From JADFOI01 sp965218935 (lineage in GTDB: Bacteria > Acidobacteriota > UBA6911 > RPQK01 > JADFOI01): a DNA stretch of 64,000 nt. The notes beneath the pieces were generated by a model. It was not told where the DNA came from, made no database searches, and saw only the letters and a program-made list of their open reading frames with translations. Within the stretch, counting starts at the first letter, position 1. Every line of letters begins with the position of its first letter. Where the stretch lies: the NCBI GenBank assembly GCA_965218935.1, contig CBDCMH010000008.1:1-64000 (forward strand), in the 5' to 3' direction. The translations under genes and the position numbers were made by a program. Below are positions 17,154 through 25,805 of the stretch, piece by piece.

Positions 17154-19457
17154 ATGGAATTGCGGAAGAACTGGCGGAAACTGACCACGGCCTTGAGCCG
17201 GTTTTGGCACCGGGAGGCCGGGCCGATGAATTGGAAAAACCCCGTCCGCGTGACGGCCTATATCGGCTGGGAAATTCTCAACGGTGTTGCTTTTTTGTTG
17301 GGTGAATGGGTCCGGTCCGGCGTCCGGGCCAGTCAAATTTTCATGACAATTCCCCCCACCGTGATCCTCTTTTTCGGAGGGGCTTGGTTCGCCGTTTGGA
17401 GCTTTGTCCGGCGTCCTTTTCCGGCGCTTGAGACGGTCCCATTGCTCGATCTTTTAGAGTATCACAACCCGAATTTTTACAGCGCCGTTGTGGTTTGGTA
17501 CTACCTTTCGCCGCTGGTGGCGGTGATGCTCACCGGGTCTATTGCCCTGTCCGTTTGGAAGGTTTGGCTTGAGGCGCGCAAACGTGATCTTTTGCCCTTC
17601 GGGGCGCTTCCCGCTTGGCCGCTTTCGCCGGAGCAACCCGGCCCGGAAATCGTCATCGGAGAAGTGCATCATCCGGTCGAACCCAGGGAGATTTTCAACC
17701 CCGAATGGCTGACCATCCCGGAGCGCGGACTGTACACCGGCGTGGCTATTTTTGGAGCGGTTGGCAGCGGTAAAACTTCGGCCTGTATGCACCCCTTCGC
17801 CAAACAGCTACTTGGCTGGCAAGCGGACGATCCAGAGACGCGGGCGGCGGCGCTTATGCTCGAAGTGAAGGGGGATTTTTGCCATGACGTGCGCTCGATC
17901 CTGGATGACGCGGGCCGGGGAGACGACTACTTGGAGCTTGGAATGGGAGGCGTCTGGAAATGGAATCCCCTCTCCGCGTGGTGGCTCGATTCGTACTCGC
18001 TGGCCTACACCGTTGCCAGCCTTCTCAATCAGCTTTTCGGGAAGGGCAAGGAACCGTTCTGGCAGCAAGCCTATACCAATCTGGTGCGCTGGATCATCGA
18101 GCTTCACCGGGTGCTACCGGAGCAGTGGGTGACGTTGCAACAGGTCTATCGATGCGCGATTGACCCGAATCTTTTCGCGGCCAAAATCAAACAGGCCGAG
18201 AAGTGGAGCGCAGAGCTAAACACCGGGGAGGTTTTCATTCCGGTCGAGAAGTGGACCGAGCGGGCCGTGGAGGTTGGGGAGTGGGTATGGACGCCGACGG
18301 TGGACGGGAAGGAAATGCGGGCCGAATGGAGCCCGGAATTGGAGCATAAGCTAGAGGAACTGACGATCCAATCCCGGATTGTTTGGGAGCCCGGAGCCGG
18401 TGACGATGTGAGAGAGCGGGTGGCCGCTGTGAAGCGGTGGTTTGATAATGACTGGCAAAAGCTGGACAACAAAATCAAATCCTCGATTGTCGAAGGCGTT
18501 TCCGTATTCCTGTCGATGTTCGATATGCCGGACGTGGCGGCGGTGTTCTGTCCCCCGCCCCCGGAAGTGTCCGACGATCCCCGGCGCATTGGCCCGAAGG
18601 CCAGGGCCGCGATGCTGGCCGAGGCAAAGGCCCAGGCCAAGGGCCAGGGGGAGGACAGCGCCGAGAAGAAGGCCCAGGAGTCCCGGCAATGGCCCGGTGA
18701 CACCATTACCGGGAGGCCGCGTCACCTGCCCCCGCTCTATGAATTGATCGAGGACGGCAAGGTGCTGGCCTTGAATATGCCAGCCGGGAGCAACCCGGCG
18801 CTGGCCCGCGCCATCGGCGTGATGCTCAAAAACGCATGGCTTCAAGCCTTGCTCATGCGGCCCGCGCAGATGAAGGAATCCCCAAGCACTTACTTCCGTC
18901 CCGCTGTCTTTATTTGCGACGAGTACCAAGCGTTCGCGTCGGTAGGCGAAGACGATCCGACCGGCGATGAGAAATCCTTTGCCTTAACCCGGCAATGCCG
19001 GTGCATCCCGATTGTTGCGACCCAATCCATATCCTCATTGCGGTCGGTGCTGGGCAGTTCGGAGGCGTGGCGGGCGCTCTTGCAGACGCTTCGCACCCGG
19101 ATCTTCCTATCCTTGAGCGACGACGCATCCGCCAAGATTGCATCGGAATTGTGCGGGCAGGTTGCCAAGATCAAAGGATCGTACACGATCAGCGAGACCT
19201 CCAAGCGGGCGGGCGTGTCCCCGCTATCGGGCCGGGCCGGGGGAGGCGGCGGGAGCATCGGCGCAACCAAGTCTTTCCAGGAGCGCCGGGAGGCCGTCTT
19301 TCACCCGCGAGACTTCACCTTGCTTGGAAACTGTCAAGCGATTTGCTTGCCGTATGACGGAGCGCAATCGCTGGAACCCCGGAGGGTCTATCTCAAACCT
19401 CACTACCTTCCCCTGGATCATTCTTATTGGAGAGCAAAAGAGGCCGGAGAGATATGA
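17154..19457 (+). CDS. Type IV secretion coupling protein (VirD4/TraG type)
   Basis: A 767-residue inner-membrane ATPase that would hand the relaxosome to the conjugation channel. Two N-terminal transmembrane regions (about residues 66-85 and 110-135) precede Walker A GAVGSGKT (201-208). Walker B is in PAVFICDEYQAF, followed by the conserved IVATQSISSLRSVLGS segment of the TraG/VirD4 C-terminal domain. An Ala/Lys/Glu-rich insertion (about 485-515) looks like a flexible linker. The reading frame is intact, unlike its upstream neighbours, and its stop overlaps the VirB11 start (ATGA). Confidence 0.85.
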   Translation: MELRKNWRKLTTALSRFWHREAGPMNWKNPVRVTAYIGWEILNGVAFLLGEWVRSGVRASQIFMTIPPTVILFFGGAWFAVWSFVRRPFPALETVPLLDLLEYHNPNFYSAVVVWYYLSPLVAVMLTGSIALSVWKVWLEARKRDLLPFGALPAWPLSPEQPGPEIVIGEVHHPVEPREIFNPEWLTIPERGLYTGVAIFGAVGSGKTSACMHPFAKQLLGWQADDPETRAAALMLEVKGDFCHDVRSILDDAGRGDDYLELGMGGVWKWNPLSAWWLDSYSLAYTVASLLNQLFGKGKEPFWQQAYTNLVRWIIELHRVLPEQWVTLQQVYRCAIDPNLFAAKIKQAEKWSAELNTGEVFIPVEKWTERAVEVGEWVWTPTVDGKEMRAEWSPELEHKLEELTIQSRIVWEPGAGDDVRERVAAVKRWFDNDWQKLDNKIKSSIVEGVSVFLSMFDMPDVAAVFCPPPPEVSDDPRRIGPKARAAMLAEAKAQAKGQGEDSAEKKAQESRQWPGDTITGRPRHLPPLYELIEDGKVLALNMPAGSNPALARAIGVMLKNAWLQALLMRPAQMKESPSTYFRPAVFICDEYQAFASVGEDDPTGDEKSFALTRQCRCIPIVATQSISSLRSVLGSSEAWRALLQTLRTRIFLSLSDDASAKIASELCGQVAKIKGSYTISETSKRAGVSPLSGRAGGGGGSIGATKSFQERREAVFHPRDFTLLGNCQAICLPYDGAQSLEPRRVYLKPHYLPLDHSYWRAKEAGEI

Positions 19458-20422
19458 GCAACGCGGCCAGCGGGCTTGCACACCTGAAACCTTTTTTACC
19501 AGGGCTTGAACCCCTGCTAGAAGACGCGGAAGCGTCCGAGATCATGATTAACGGCCCCGGCAATGTTTGGATCGAGGCGCGAGGCCGGTTAACGGCTCAT
19601 GCAGCGCCAGGGCTGGACGAATCGGCCTTGTTACGGGCGGCTATTCACATCGCCCGTCCGTTAGGCCTGGACCCGGCCACCACGCCCATCATCGACGCCC
19701 GGCTCGATGATGGTTCCCGCGTGGCGATCTGTGTTCCCCCGGCCAGTCCCCACGTTGCGATCACCATCCGGCGATTCGGCAAGCGGACGTTCAGCGCGGT
19801 GGATCTAGTCGAGCAGAAAGCCCTACCGGAAAACGTCTTGGAAGCGGCGGCGCAGATGTTGATGACCCGGCGCAACATTCTGGTTTCCGGTGGGACCGGA
19901 TCAGGCAAGACCACCTTGCTCAATGCACTCATTGAACTGTTACCCGTTGACGAGCGCATTGTGGCAATCGAGGACACGCTAGAGCTACGCATTGACCACT
20001 CGAATTGTGTCCGGTTTGAGGCCAGGGGCCTACAAGAGGGCGCGGTGACGATCCGCGATCTAGTACGCCACGCCTTGAGGCACCGACCGGATCACATCGT
20101 CGTTGGGGAGGTCCGGGGAGGCGAGGCGGCGGACCTCCTGCAAGCTCTCAATACCGGACACGGCGGGAGCCTGACCACTGTACACGCTAACAACGCCGAG
20201 AGTGCCCTATCGCGGATCGCCAGTTGCGCCATGCAGGGCGGCAGCGAGCTTCCCTGGGAAGTCACCTGTCGCGGTGTGGTGGACGGCATCGCTATGGTAA
20301 TTCACATGACGCGGCGGGAAGGGCGACGATTCGTGGAGGAAGCCGCTTTCGTGAAGGGCTACGAAGCCAAGGAGAACCGATGGGACATAGAACGGCTCGA
20401 ACGAGTCTCACTCACAAGCTGA
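19454..20422 (+). CDS. VirB11/TrbB-type secretion ATPase
   Basis: A 322-residue hexameric traffic ATPase. An N-terminal domain (about 1-130) with SEIMINGPGNVWIE precedes Walker A GGTGSGKT (146-153), the Asp box VAIEDTLELR, Walker B HIVVGEVRGGEAADLL and the His box NTGHGGSLTTVHAN. It starts at the ATG overlapping the coupling-protein stop, so the two are translationally coupled. VirB11 energises pilus assembly and substrate transfer at the inner membrane. VirB4, VirB9 and VirB10 genes were not found in this window. Confidence 0.9.
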   Translation: MSNAASGLAHLKPFLPGLEPLLEDAEASEIMINGPGNVWIEARGRLTAHAAPGLDESALLRAAIHIARPLGLDPATTPIIDARLDDGSRVAICVPPASPHVAITIRRFGKRTFSAVDLVEQKALPENVLEAAAQMLMTRRNILVSGGTGSGKTTLLNALIELLPVDERIVAIEDTLELRIDHSNCVRFEARGLQEGAVTIRDLVRHALRHRPDHIVVGEVRGGEAADLLQALNTGHGGSLTTVHANNAESALSRIASCAMQGGSELPWEVTCRGVVDGIAMVIHMTRREGRRFVEEAAFVKGYEAKENRWDIERLERVSLTS

Positions 20423-20903
20423 AATCGAAGCGATCCGCCAGGATCGGCGTTTTGATCCTGATAGGGGGATGCTTGCGCTCATCACGGAAGCGCGATTTGA
20501 ACCCCGGACGGTGAAGGTGGCCCGCGTCATTGACGGTGACACAATCCAAGTATTGAGCGATGGAAGACAGTACGCCGTGCGCTTGATCGGAGCAGACACG
20601 CCAGAGACGAAGCACCCGACCGAGGCGGTGCAACGCTTCGGCCAGGAGGCCAGCGCCTTTACCACAGCGGCGTTCGAAGGCCGCACAGTGCAGCTAGAGA
20701 CCGACCGCACCGGAGACACCGTGGACCGCTATGGGCGCTTGCTTTGCTACGTCTACCTGGACGGCCAGAACTTCAACGCCCGGCTCATCAGTGAGGGATA
20801 CGCTCACGCCATCCGGGGCTTTCGATACTCGGAGCGGGCCGCGTTCATACGGCTCGAAGAAGCAGCGAAGCGGCTGGGAAAGGGCCTATGGTCCCCGCCT
20901 TGA
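20380..20903 (+). pseudogene. SNase-like nuclease with a probable frameshifted signal peptide
   Basis: The catalytic domain from 20469 is a staphylococcal-nuclease homologue: VARVIDGDTIQV, AVRLIGADTPETKHP with the calcium-binding Asp and catalytic Arg/Glu set, and DRYGRLLCYVYLDG. An AAGGAG site five bases before an ATG at 20380 suggests the true start. That frame encodes a basic signal peptide (KSKRSARIGVLILIGG) that joins the nuclease frame if one G is added to the G5 run at 20464-20468. Secreted or periplasmic SNase-like (ParB/YncB type) nucleases are common beside conjugation genes. The domain from 20469 on is intact. Confidence 0.7.
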
Positions 20904-21328
20904 ATCCAACCGGCCAGGACTCGCCCCGGACCGGTGTCCCGGCGTACCTTCGCGGGGAGATCCTAACGCCACTTCCGGGTGACGGACCTTCTCTCTGTGA
21001 TCCACTGACCGGAGCCCGAAGAGGCGGAGACGTTGCGGGCCGCTCGATGCGCCAGAATCGAGACTTGCGCCGACCGGATAACGGGCGCGGGTGTCGCCAT
21101 GTACCGCTGGCCTTCGCCGGGTCCGGTTTGCCCCGGCGCAAAACCCGCGCCAGACCGGGCAAGCCCTCACCTTCGGCGTCTGTCACGCACCTTGCTTTAA
21201 GCCGGTCCTGCCCGTCCCCGACTGCGGCTGTCGCTTTCCCTCCCGTGTCAGGGTTTGGCCGTTGCCGCCTATCCACAAGTGAGCGGCAAACGCTCACAAA
21301 CCCTTAACTTCTTAGGAGGAAACACAAA
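20904..21328. other. GC-rich non-coding gap
   Basis: About 425 bp between the nuclease and the next conserved small gene. No reading frame has recognisable features. The final bases (AGGAGGAAACACAAA) are the ribosome-binding site of the following gene. It could hold an oriT or promoters, but I see no specific structure. Confidence 0.3.
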
Positions 21329-21583
21329 ATGGCTAACCAGAAACCCGTTGATGAAATCCGGATCGGTCGCGTCAAAGCTACGATATGGCGCAATGGCACC
21401 GATGAGCAGCCCAGGCACAACGTCACCTTCGGACGCCTCTACAAAGAAGCCGATCAGTGGAAGACCACGCAGAGCTTCGGGCGCAACGATTTGTTGGTGC
21501 TTGCGAAAGTGGCCGATCAAGCCCATTCGCGCATCTTCGCGCTTCCGCAGGAAGAAGAGCCGGAAGCCGAGGCCGAGTCGTAG
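21329..21583 (+). CDS. Conserved small protein of unknown function (plasmid/ICE-associated)
   Basis: An 84-residue protein with a strong AGGAGG site. The motifs IRIGRVKATIWRNG, VTFGRLYKEADQWK and SFGRNDLLVLAKVADQAHS suggest a compact beta-strand domain followed by a helix. From memory, closely similar small proteins occur widely in plasmid and integrative-element contexts, without a known function. The acidic tail (EEEPEAEAES) is reminiscent of single-stranded-DNA-binding accessory proteins, but this is speculative. Confidence 0.7.
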   Translation: MANQKPVDEIRIGRVKATIWRNGTDEQPRHNVTFGRLYKEADQWKTTQSFGRNDLLVLAKVADQAHSRIFALPQEEEPEAEAES

Positions 21584-22024
21584 CGGACGCGGATTAGGGA
21601 GCGGCGGAGATCATCGCTTCGCCGCTCTCGCTCTTTTCCCTTCACGGCAGGCCGGTCTCATTTGGGACTGCCTAAGATGGCGGTATGAGACACGGTTTTG
21701 TGAGACGGCAAAACAGGACGGTTTCAGGCGACGTTCGGCCCCGAAATCGCTCTAGCTTTGGTCGCCGTGCCAGCGGCCAGCGGAGCCGTCCTCATGGCTT
21801 GGGTCCGAACAGGCGGCGATACCATCCAGGGCGGCGGAGTTGCCATCGCTTGCTTCATTCTCGGATTCTGGCTTTTCCGGTGCTGGGTCCGACCCGCTCT
21901 CCGGAGGGAGCGGGTCGAGGCTCCGCCAATGATTACTGTGTTCACAGATACAAGGGCAGCGTGTCCACGCGGCTTCAAGTCTTAACCCTTGTCGTTATTA
22001 TCCAGATGCGTTAATATATAGATC
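21584..22024. other. Intergenic region with possible small membrane ORF and repeat 1
   Basis: One frame (about 21750-21985) would encode a small protein with two hydrophobic stretches (VAVPAASGAVLMAWV and GVAIACFILGFWLFRCWV), but no start with a ribosome-binding site is visible. Its end overlaps the first copy of a 26-bp operator-like repeat (21927-21952). Otherwise nothing specific is seen. Confidence 0.3.
21927..21952 (+). promoter_or_regulatory. 26-bp operator-like repeat, copy 1 (before HigBA)
   Basis: The sequence containing ACTGTGTTCACAGATACA is identical to 22623-22648, just upstream of parA. Its core CTGTG-TT-CACAG is a palindrome. This copy lies about 70 bp before the toxin gene. 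It may be a binding site for the ParA/RHH partition proteins, or a recombination scar. Confidence 0.6.
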
Positions 22025-22303
22025 GTGTCGCGATTCAAAGACAAAGACACCGAACATATTTTCCAGGGACGCGCCGTTCGCCGTCTGCCGACTGACATCC
22101 AACGCCGGGCACGCATGCGGCTCCAGCGTGTGGTGGCGGCAATCGCTTTATCCGACCTGCGGCTCCCGCCGTCGCATCGCCTCAAAGCTTTGAGCGGCGA
22201 CCGAAAAGGCCAGAACAGCATCCGGATCAACGACCAATGGCGTGTGTGTTTTTACTGGACAGAGCAAGGCGCAATGGAAATCGAAATCACAGACTACCAC
22301 TGA
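22025..22303 (+). CDS. higB: HigB/RelE-type mRNA interferase toxin
   Basis: A 92-residue toxin starting at GTG. The pattern RRLPTDIQRRARMRLQ, LPPSHRLKALSGDRKGQNSI and RINDQWRVCFYW is characteristic of HigB toxins, which cleave mRNA on the ribosome. The gene order toxin-then-antitoxin, with the antitoxin 10 bp downstream, is the HigBA arrangement. Both members appear intact, so the module can stabilise the element. Confidence 0.9.
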   Translation: MSRFKDKDTEHIFQGRAVRRLPTDIQRRARMRLQRVVAAIALSDLRLPPSHRLKALSGDRKGQNSIRINDQWRVCFYWTEQGAMEIEITDYH

Positions 22304-22313
22304 GGATAAAACC

Positions 22314-22601
22314 ATGACCAAGATCGATCCGATTCATCCTGGAGAACACTTGGCTGAGTTTCTCGACGAACTCGGAATCAGCCAATACCGCTTGGCGAAA
22401 GTGATCGGCACCCCTCCGCGCCGCATCAATGAAATCGTCCACGGACGCCGCTCCATCACGGCGGATACGGCGCTGCGTTTAGGGCAGGCTCTCGGAATCA
22501 CACCGGAGTTCTGGCTGAACTTGCAAAATTTGTACGACCTTGATGTTGCCCGCGCTTCAATCGATATCGGAACCATCGAATCATTGAGTGTGGCCCCATA
22601 G
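22314..22601 (+). CDS. higA: HigA-type antitoxin
   Basis: A 95-residue XRE-family HTH protein: IHPGEHLAEFLDELGISQYR, AKVIGTPPRRINEIVHGRRS and ALGITPEFWLNLQ are hallmarks of HigA/VapI antitoxins. It should neutralise the adjacent toxin and repress the shared promoter. The start is the ATG at 22314, ten bases after the toxin stop. Confidence 0.9.
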   Translation: MTKIDPIHPGEHLAEFLDELGISQYRLAKVIGTPPRRINEIVHGRRSITADTALRLGQALGITPEFWLNLQNLYDLDVARASIDIGTIESLSVAP

Positions 22602-22622
22602 CCGTCCACGTCAATTCGTGTA

Positions 22623-22648
22623 CAATGATTACTGTGTTCACAGATACA
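22623..22648 (+). promoter_or_regulatory. 26-bp operator-like repeat, copy 2 (parA promoter/operator)
   Basis: Identical to 21927-21952 and ending eight bases before the parA ATG, which leaves no room for a normal ribosome-binding site other than the repeat itself. The palindromic core CTGTG-TT-CACAG is a good candidate operator for autoregulation by the partition proteins. Confidence 0.6.
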
Positions 22649-22656
22649 CTGATACA

Positions 22657-23328
22657 ATGATTCTTTCCTTCCTCAACCAAAAAGGCGGAGTGGGCAAATC
22701 GACCCTCTCCACCAACGCCGCCGACTATCTTCATCGGCAGGGGTCCAAGACACTGTTGATCGACGCGGACCCGCAAGGCACCACGAACAATTGGGCCGCG
22801 CTGCGAGATGAGATGATGTTTCCCGTGATAGCGCTCGCTCGGGGCAACATGGCTCAGGAAATCCTGGATCACGCCGTCAACTACGACCATATTGTGATTG
22901 ATGGCCCTCCGCGGGCCGAAGCCCTGAGCCGGGCGGTGATTATCGCCTCTGATCTGATCGTGATCCCCATCGAGGCTTCCGGCGCGTCCGATTGGGCCAG
23001 CCAGACCACCATTCAGCATGTCCAAGAGGCGCGGCAATATAAAGAAACACTTAAATCTGTGTTTCTGGTTTCCCGTGTTATAGTCAACACCGTGATTAGC
23101 CGTTCGATTCGGGATCATGTGGCGGATCACGGTATTCCGTTGCTCCGGGCCACAGTAGCCAACCGCGTGGCGTTCGCGGAAGCGCTTACTATGGGAAAGA
23201 CCATTTTCGAGTGGGCTCCCGATAGCACTGCAACCCTGGAGTTTTCAACTGTCATGCAAGAAATCGGAGCGTTCTATGAGCAAGAAAAATCTGACGAAGC
23301 CGATCCCCAACAAGCAACCCACGTCTGA
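22657..23328 (+). CDS. parA: ParA-type partition ATPase
   Basis: A 223-residue Walker-type cytoskeletal ATPase with the deviant Walker A KGGVGKST near residues 9-16, Walker A' LLIDADPQGT and Walker B HIVIDGPPR. The short length without an N-terminal HTH fits type Ib partition ATPases, which pair with a small RHH DNA-binding protein. That partner overlaps its 3' end. It would ensure segregation of the element in a plasmid or excised circular state. Confidence 0.88.
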   Translation: MILSFLNQKGGVGKSTLSTNAADYLHRQGSKTLLIDADPQGTTNNWAALRDEMMFPVIALARGNMAQEILDHAVNYDHIVIDGPPRAEALSRAVIIASDLIVIPIEASGASDWASQTTIQHVQEARQYKETLKSVFLVSRVIVNTVISRSIRDHVADHGIPLLRATVANRVAFAEALTMGKTIFEWAPDSTATLEFSTVMQEIGAFYEQEKSDEADPQQATHV

Positions 23329-23566
23329 CGAAATAGACACTTTTGTCAGAGGCGGCGCGAAGAGGAACACAGAAAAACAGAGTTCTGTTAACACAGAGTC
23401 AAAGACTTCTGTGAAACCAGAATACTCCCGCCTAACGGTCGATCTGCCACTAGCGCAACATCGGCGCTTCAAGATTGCCTGCACAGTCGCGGGCGCGAAG
23501 ATGAACGATGAAATCCGGCGATTTATTGATCGCCGCTGCGCGGAGCTCGAAACTTCATCAAAATGA
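23276..23566 (+). CDS. Small ribbon-helix-helix partition partner
   Basis: A 96-residue basic protein overlapping the parA end by 53 bp. The first about 45 residues are polar and probably disordered. The C-terminal part (YSRLTVDLPLAQHRRFKIAC, MNDEIRRFIDRRC) has the strand-helix-helix pattern of RHH proteins such as ParG. The disordered N-terminus plus RHH body matches small centromere-binding proteins that also stimulate their ParA ATPase. Confidence 0.75.
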   Translation: MSKKNLTKPIPNKQPTSDEIDTFVRGGAKRNTEKQSSVNTESKTSVKPEYSRLTVDLPLAQHRRFKIACTVAGAKMNDEIRRFIDRRCAELETSSK

Positions 23567-23596
23567 GCATGGCGAAGCACTAATCAAGGAGCAGAG

Positions 23597-23755
23597 ATGA
23601 TTCGGCCAACTGAAGTAGAACCACGAGAGGGGGTACCGGATATGGCTTCGGTACTCGGACGCTACGGCGGGGGGGGAATCGACCTGTCTCATCTGGCAGG
23701 GCGTGGTGTATTCAAGGACTGGAATGACCGCGCTTTGCTTGACGACGAGCACTAG
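23597..23755 (+). CDS. 52-residue hypothetical protein
   Basis: A small reading frame with a GGAG ribosome-binding site. It begins MIRPTEVEPREGVPDMASV and ends WNDRALLDDEH. Acidic overall, with a Gly-run GRYGGGGIDL. It sits between the partition pair and HicAB. I do not recognise it; it could be an antitoxin fragment. Confidence 0.3.
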   Translation: MIRPTEVEPREGVPDMASVLGRYGGGGIDLSHLAGRGVFKDWNDRALLDDEH

Positions 23756-23803
23756 TGGACTGTCGCAGAGTAACTTTATCTGCGGGTTGGGCGGAGCTTA
23801 CGC

Positions 23804-24058
23804 ATGAGTCGACACAAACAGCTTCTGCAGAGAATTCTCGGTGGTCGCTCAGATGCCGGTACCCGCTTCGACGACTTGCGCGGTCTGCTCCGGAATCTGG
23901 GATTCATCGAGCGGATACGAGGAAGCCATCACATCTTCAGAAGGGAAGGCGTCCCCGAGAGAATTAATCTGCAGCGCGAAGATGGCCATGCGAAGCCCTA
24001 TCAGGTACAGCAAGTTCGGCTAGTGATCGTGAAGAATAAACTGGAGGCGGACGAGTGA
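23804..24058 (+). CDS. hicA: HicA-type mRNA interferase toxin
   Basis: An 84-residue toxin with the double-stranded-RNA-binding-like fold of HicA. The catalytic His lies in RGSHHIFRR (residues 42-43), following FDDLRGLLRNLGF. It is 84 residues rather than the common 60-70 because of a longer N-terminus. The antitoxin gene overlaps its stop by four bases. Confidence 0.85.
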   Translation: MSRHKQLLQRILGGRSDAGTRFDDLRGLLRNLGFIERIRGSHHIFRREGVPERINLQREDGHAKPYQVQQVRLVIVKNKLEADE

Positions 24059-24270
24059 TGTATAAATACGAGATTATTCTCTATTGGAGCAGTACAGACC
24101 GTGCTTTCGTGGCTGAAGTGCCCGAGCTTCCCGGATGTATGGCTCATGGCGACACGCAGGAAGCCGCTCTCAGGTGCGTCAATCAAGCGATGGAACTCTG
24201 GATTGATACCGCGAAAGAGTTCGGTGATCCAATACCGGAGCCCAAAGGCGAGCGGCTGATGCTGGCGTAA
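24055..24270 (+). CDS. hicB: HicB-type antitoxin
   Basis: A 71-residue partial-RNase-H-fold antitoxin: YEIILYWSSTDRAFVAEVPE, LPGCMAHGDTQEAALRCVNQ and AMELWIDTAKEFGDPIPEPK are the diagnostic HicB blocks. It lacks a separate C-terminal DNA-binding domain, as in short HicB forms. It overlaps hicA by four bases, so the pair is one operon. Confidence 0.9.
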   Translation: MMYKYEIILYWSSTDRAFVAEVPELPGCMAHGDTQEAALRCVNQAMELWIDTAKEFGDPIPEPKGERLMLA

Positions 24271-24272
24271 GA

Positions 24273-25414
24273 CCTATCCAGGGTAGGGAAAGCGACGCCA
24301 AGCCAATACAGTGCAGCGATGGCTTTTTCTGGCGCCAGGGGGCGGTGACCCAGAAACTAAACCGTGACGAAATCCGCGACTTCTTCCGGGTGGAAGGTGT
24401 AATCCGGTTCGATCTCTCACCCTGCCCTCGGTTCAGGTACCCGGAGGACTTCGACCGCGAGAAGTTCGACACTTGGCTCAGTCATTCCGGCATAACCGGC
24501 CAGCCGCCGGTTGAGGACGTGCTGGCCAACATCGAGGCAGCCGAGCGAGTGGCCGACAAATTGCTCTTCCGAAATGCGGGTGTGCTCTTCTTCGCCCGCA
24601 ACGTGCGTCATTTCTTCCCGCAGGCCTACATCACCTGTCTGCTGGCAAAGGGCAAGGACAAGGTTCACATCCTGGATCGCAAGGATTTTGACGGTGGGCT
24701 TGTGGCCGACATCGAGAACGCCCTGCGTTTCATTGAGCGCAATACTCGGACCGCCTACCGGATCGAGGAGCTCAAGCGGCAGAACATCCTGGAGTACCCA
24801 ATGAAGGCCCTGCGCGAGGCGATACCAATGCGGTCATGCACCGTGACTGGTTTTTTGACGGTGCCAACGTCTTCGTCGAGATATACACCGACCGGATTGA
24901 GGTGGTCAGCCCCGGCAGTCTGCCTAAAGGTGTGACCTTGGCTGATCTCGGGCGCAAGAGCGTCCGGAGAAATGCACTCGTCTCCGACCTCCTCCATCGG
25001 ATCGACTTCGTAGAGAAGGCAGGCACCGGCATCCGGCGCATCCGGGACGAGGCCAGCGCGCAAGACTGCCCGGAACCGCAGTTCGAGGCCAACAGCTTCG
25101 TTACCGTCACCTTCCGACCGAACCCGGAGGTTCGAGCGGACGCGGAGGAACGCCCGATGGATCGAGTTGCAGGGGAAGTCGCCGGGGAAGTTCGAATACT
25201 ACAGGTGATGTCGGGTGAAATGACCAGGCAGCGCCTCCAAGAAGCTCTTGGCCTGAAGCACGAGGACCATTTCCGCAAGGCCTATCTGATCCCTGCCCTG
25301 CGGTCCGGTCTGATCGAAATGACGATCCCGGACAAGCCGCGTAGCAGCAAGCAGCGCTACCGCCTGACGGCGGCGGGAAGCGAATACCTGAAACAAACCA
25401 GGGAATCACAGTAA
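24273..25414 (+). pseudogene. AlbA-type ATP-binding transcriptional regulator, 5'-truncated and frameshifted
   Basis: The reading starts abruptly three bases after hicB with the tail of a Schlafen/AlbA_2 domain (SDAKPIQCSDGFFWRQGA). It passes the helical middle (DEIRDFFRVEGVIRFD, ADKLLFRNAGVLFFA) and reaches the GHKL-like ATP-binding box REAI-TNAVMHRDW. There a missing base near 24822 shifts the frame. The rest (NVFVEIYTDRIEVVSPGSLP, GTGIRRIRDEA) continues to a C-terminal winged helix ending KQTRESQ. The N-terminal AlbA core is gone, apparently replaced by HicAB. Intact homologues are regulators or helicase-like proteins of unclear role. Confidence 0.75.
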
Positions 25415-25566
25415 GTGGCGAAAATCAAAATCAATAGGTAGTGTCTCAGCTTGAGGCGAAATCATCAGACCCTGCTTCCGTGACTGCCGTTAGGACGCTT
25501 CCCAGCAGTTCCTCCAACGGCAAGTTTTTCTCCACAAATGTACATCCATTGGCTACACTCTCTGAT

Positions 25567-25758
25567 ATGAAGGACACCGGTTTACGCATCAGAGTGCAGC
25601 GCGGTCTCCGTGATCGCTTTGTGCATGTGTGCCAGGCGCAGGACAAACCTGCCGCCCAGGTGCTCCGTGAGTTCATGCGGACATATGTTGACGAGCACCA
25701 GACATTACTTGAGGATGCCCCTCCCACGAGTTCCAGGCCAAAGGCTAAGGGAAGGTGA
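25567..25758 (+). CDS. Small RHH-like DNA-binding protein
   Basis: A 63-residue protein beginning MKDTGLRIRVQRGLRDRFVH, with a helix VCQAQDKPAAQVLREFMRTY. This is the strand-helix-helix pattern of ribbon-helix-helix proteins such as antitoxins. The frame is open upstream to 25441, but the ATG at 25567 fits the domain start. The downstream gene begins five bases later and is cut by the IS. Confidence 0.6.
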   Translation: MKDTGLRIRVQRGLRDRFVHVCQAQDKPAAQVLREFMRTYVDEHQTLLEDAPPTSSRPKAKGR

Positions 25759-25763
25759 TCTGA

Positions 25764-25805
25764 ATGTCGAAAGCCAACCAGACACCCGAACAGAAGGCCC
25801 GCAAC
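25764..25805 (+). pseudogene. 5' stump of a gene cut by IS3 (HsdR-like start)
   Basis: Fourteen codons (MSKANQTPEQKARN) are followed exactly by the IS3 left end at 25806. TPEQKAR close to the start is common in type I restriction R subunits and related helicases, so the lost gene may have been one. The evidence is too short to be sure. Confidence 0.4.
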
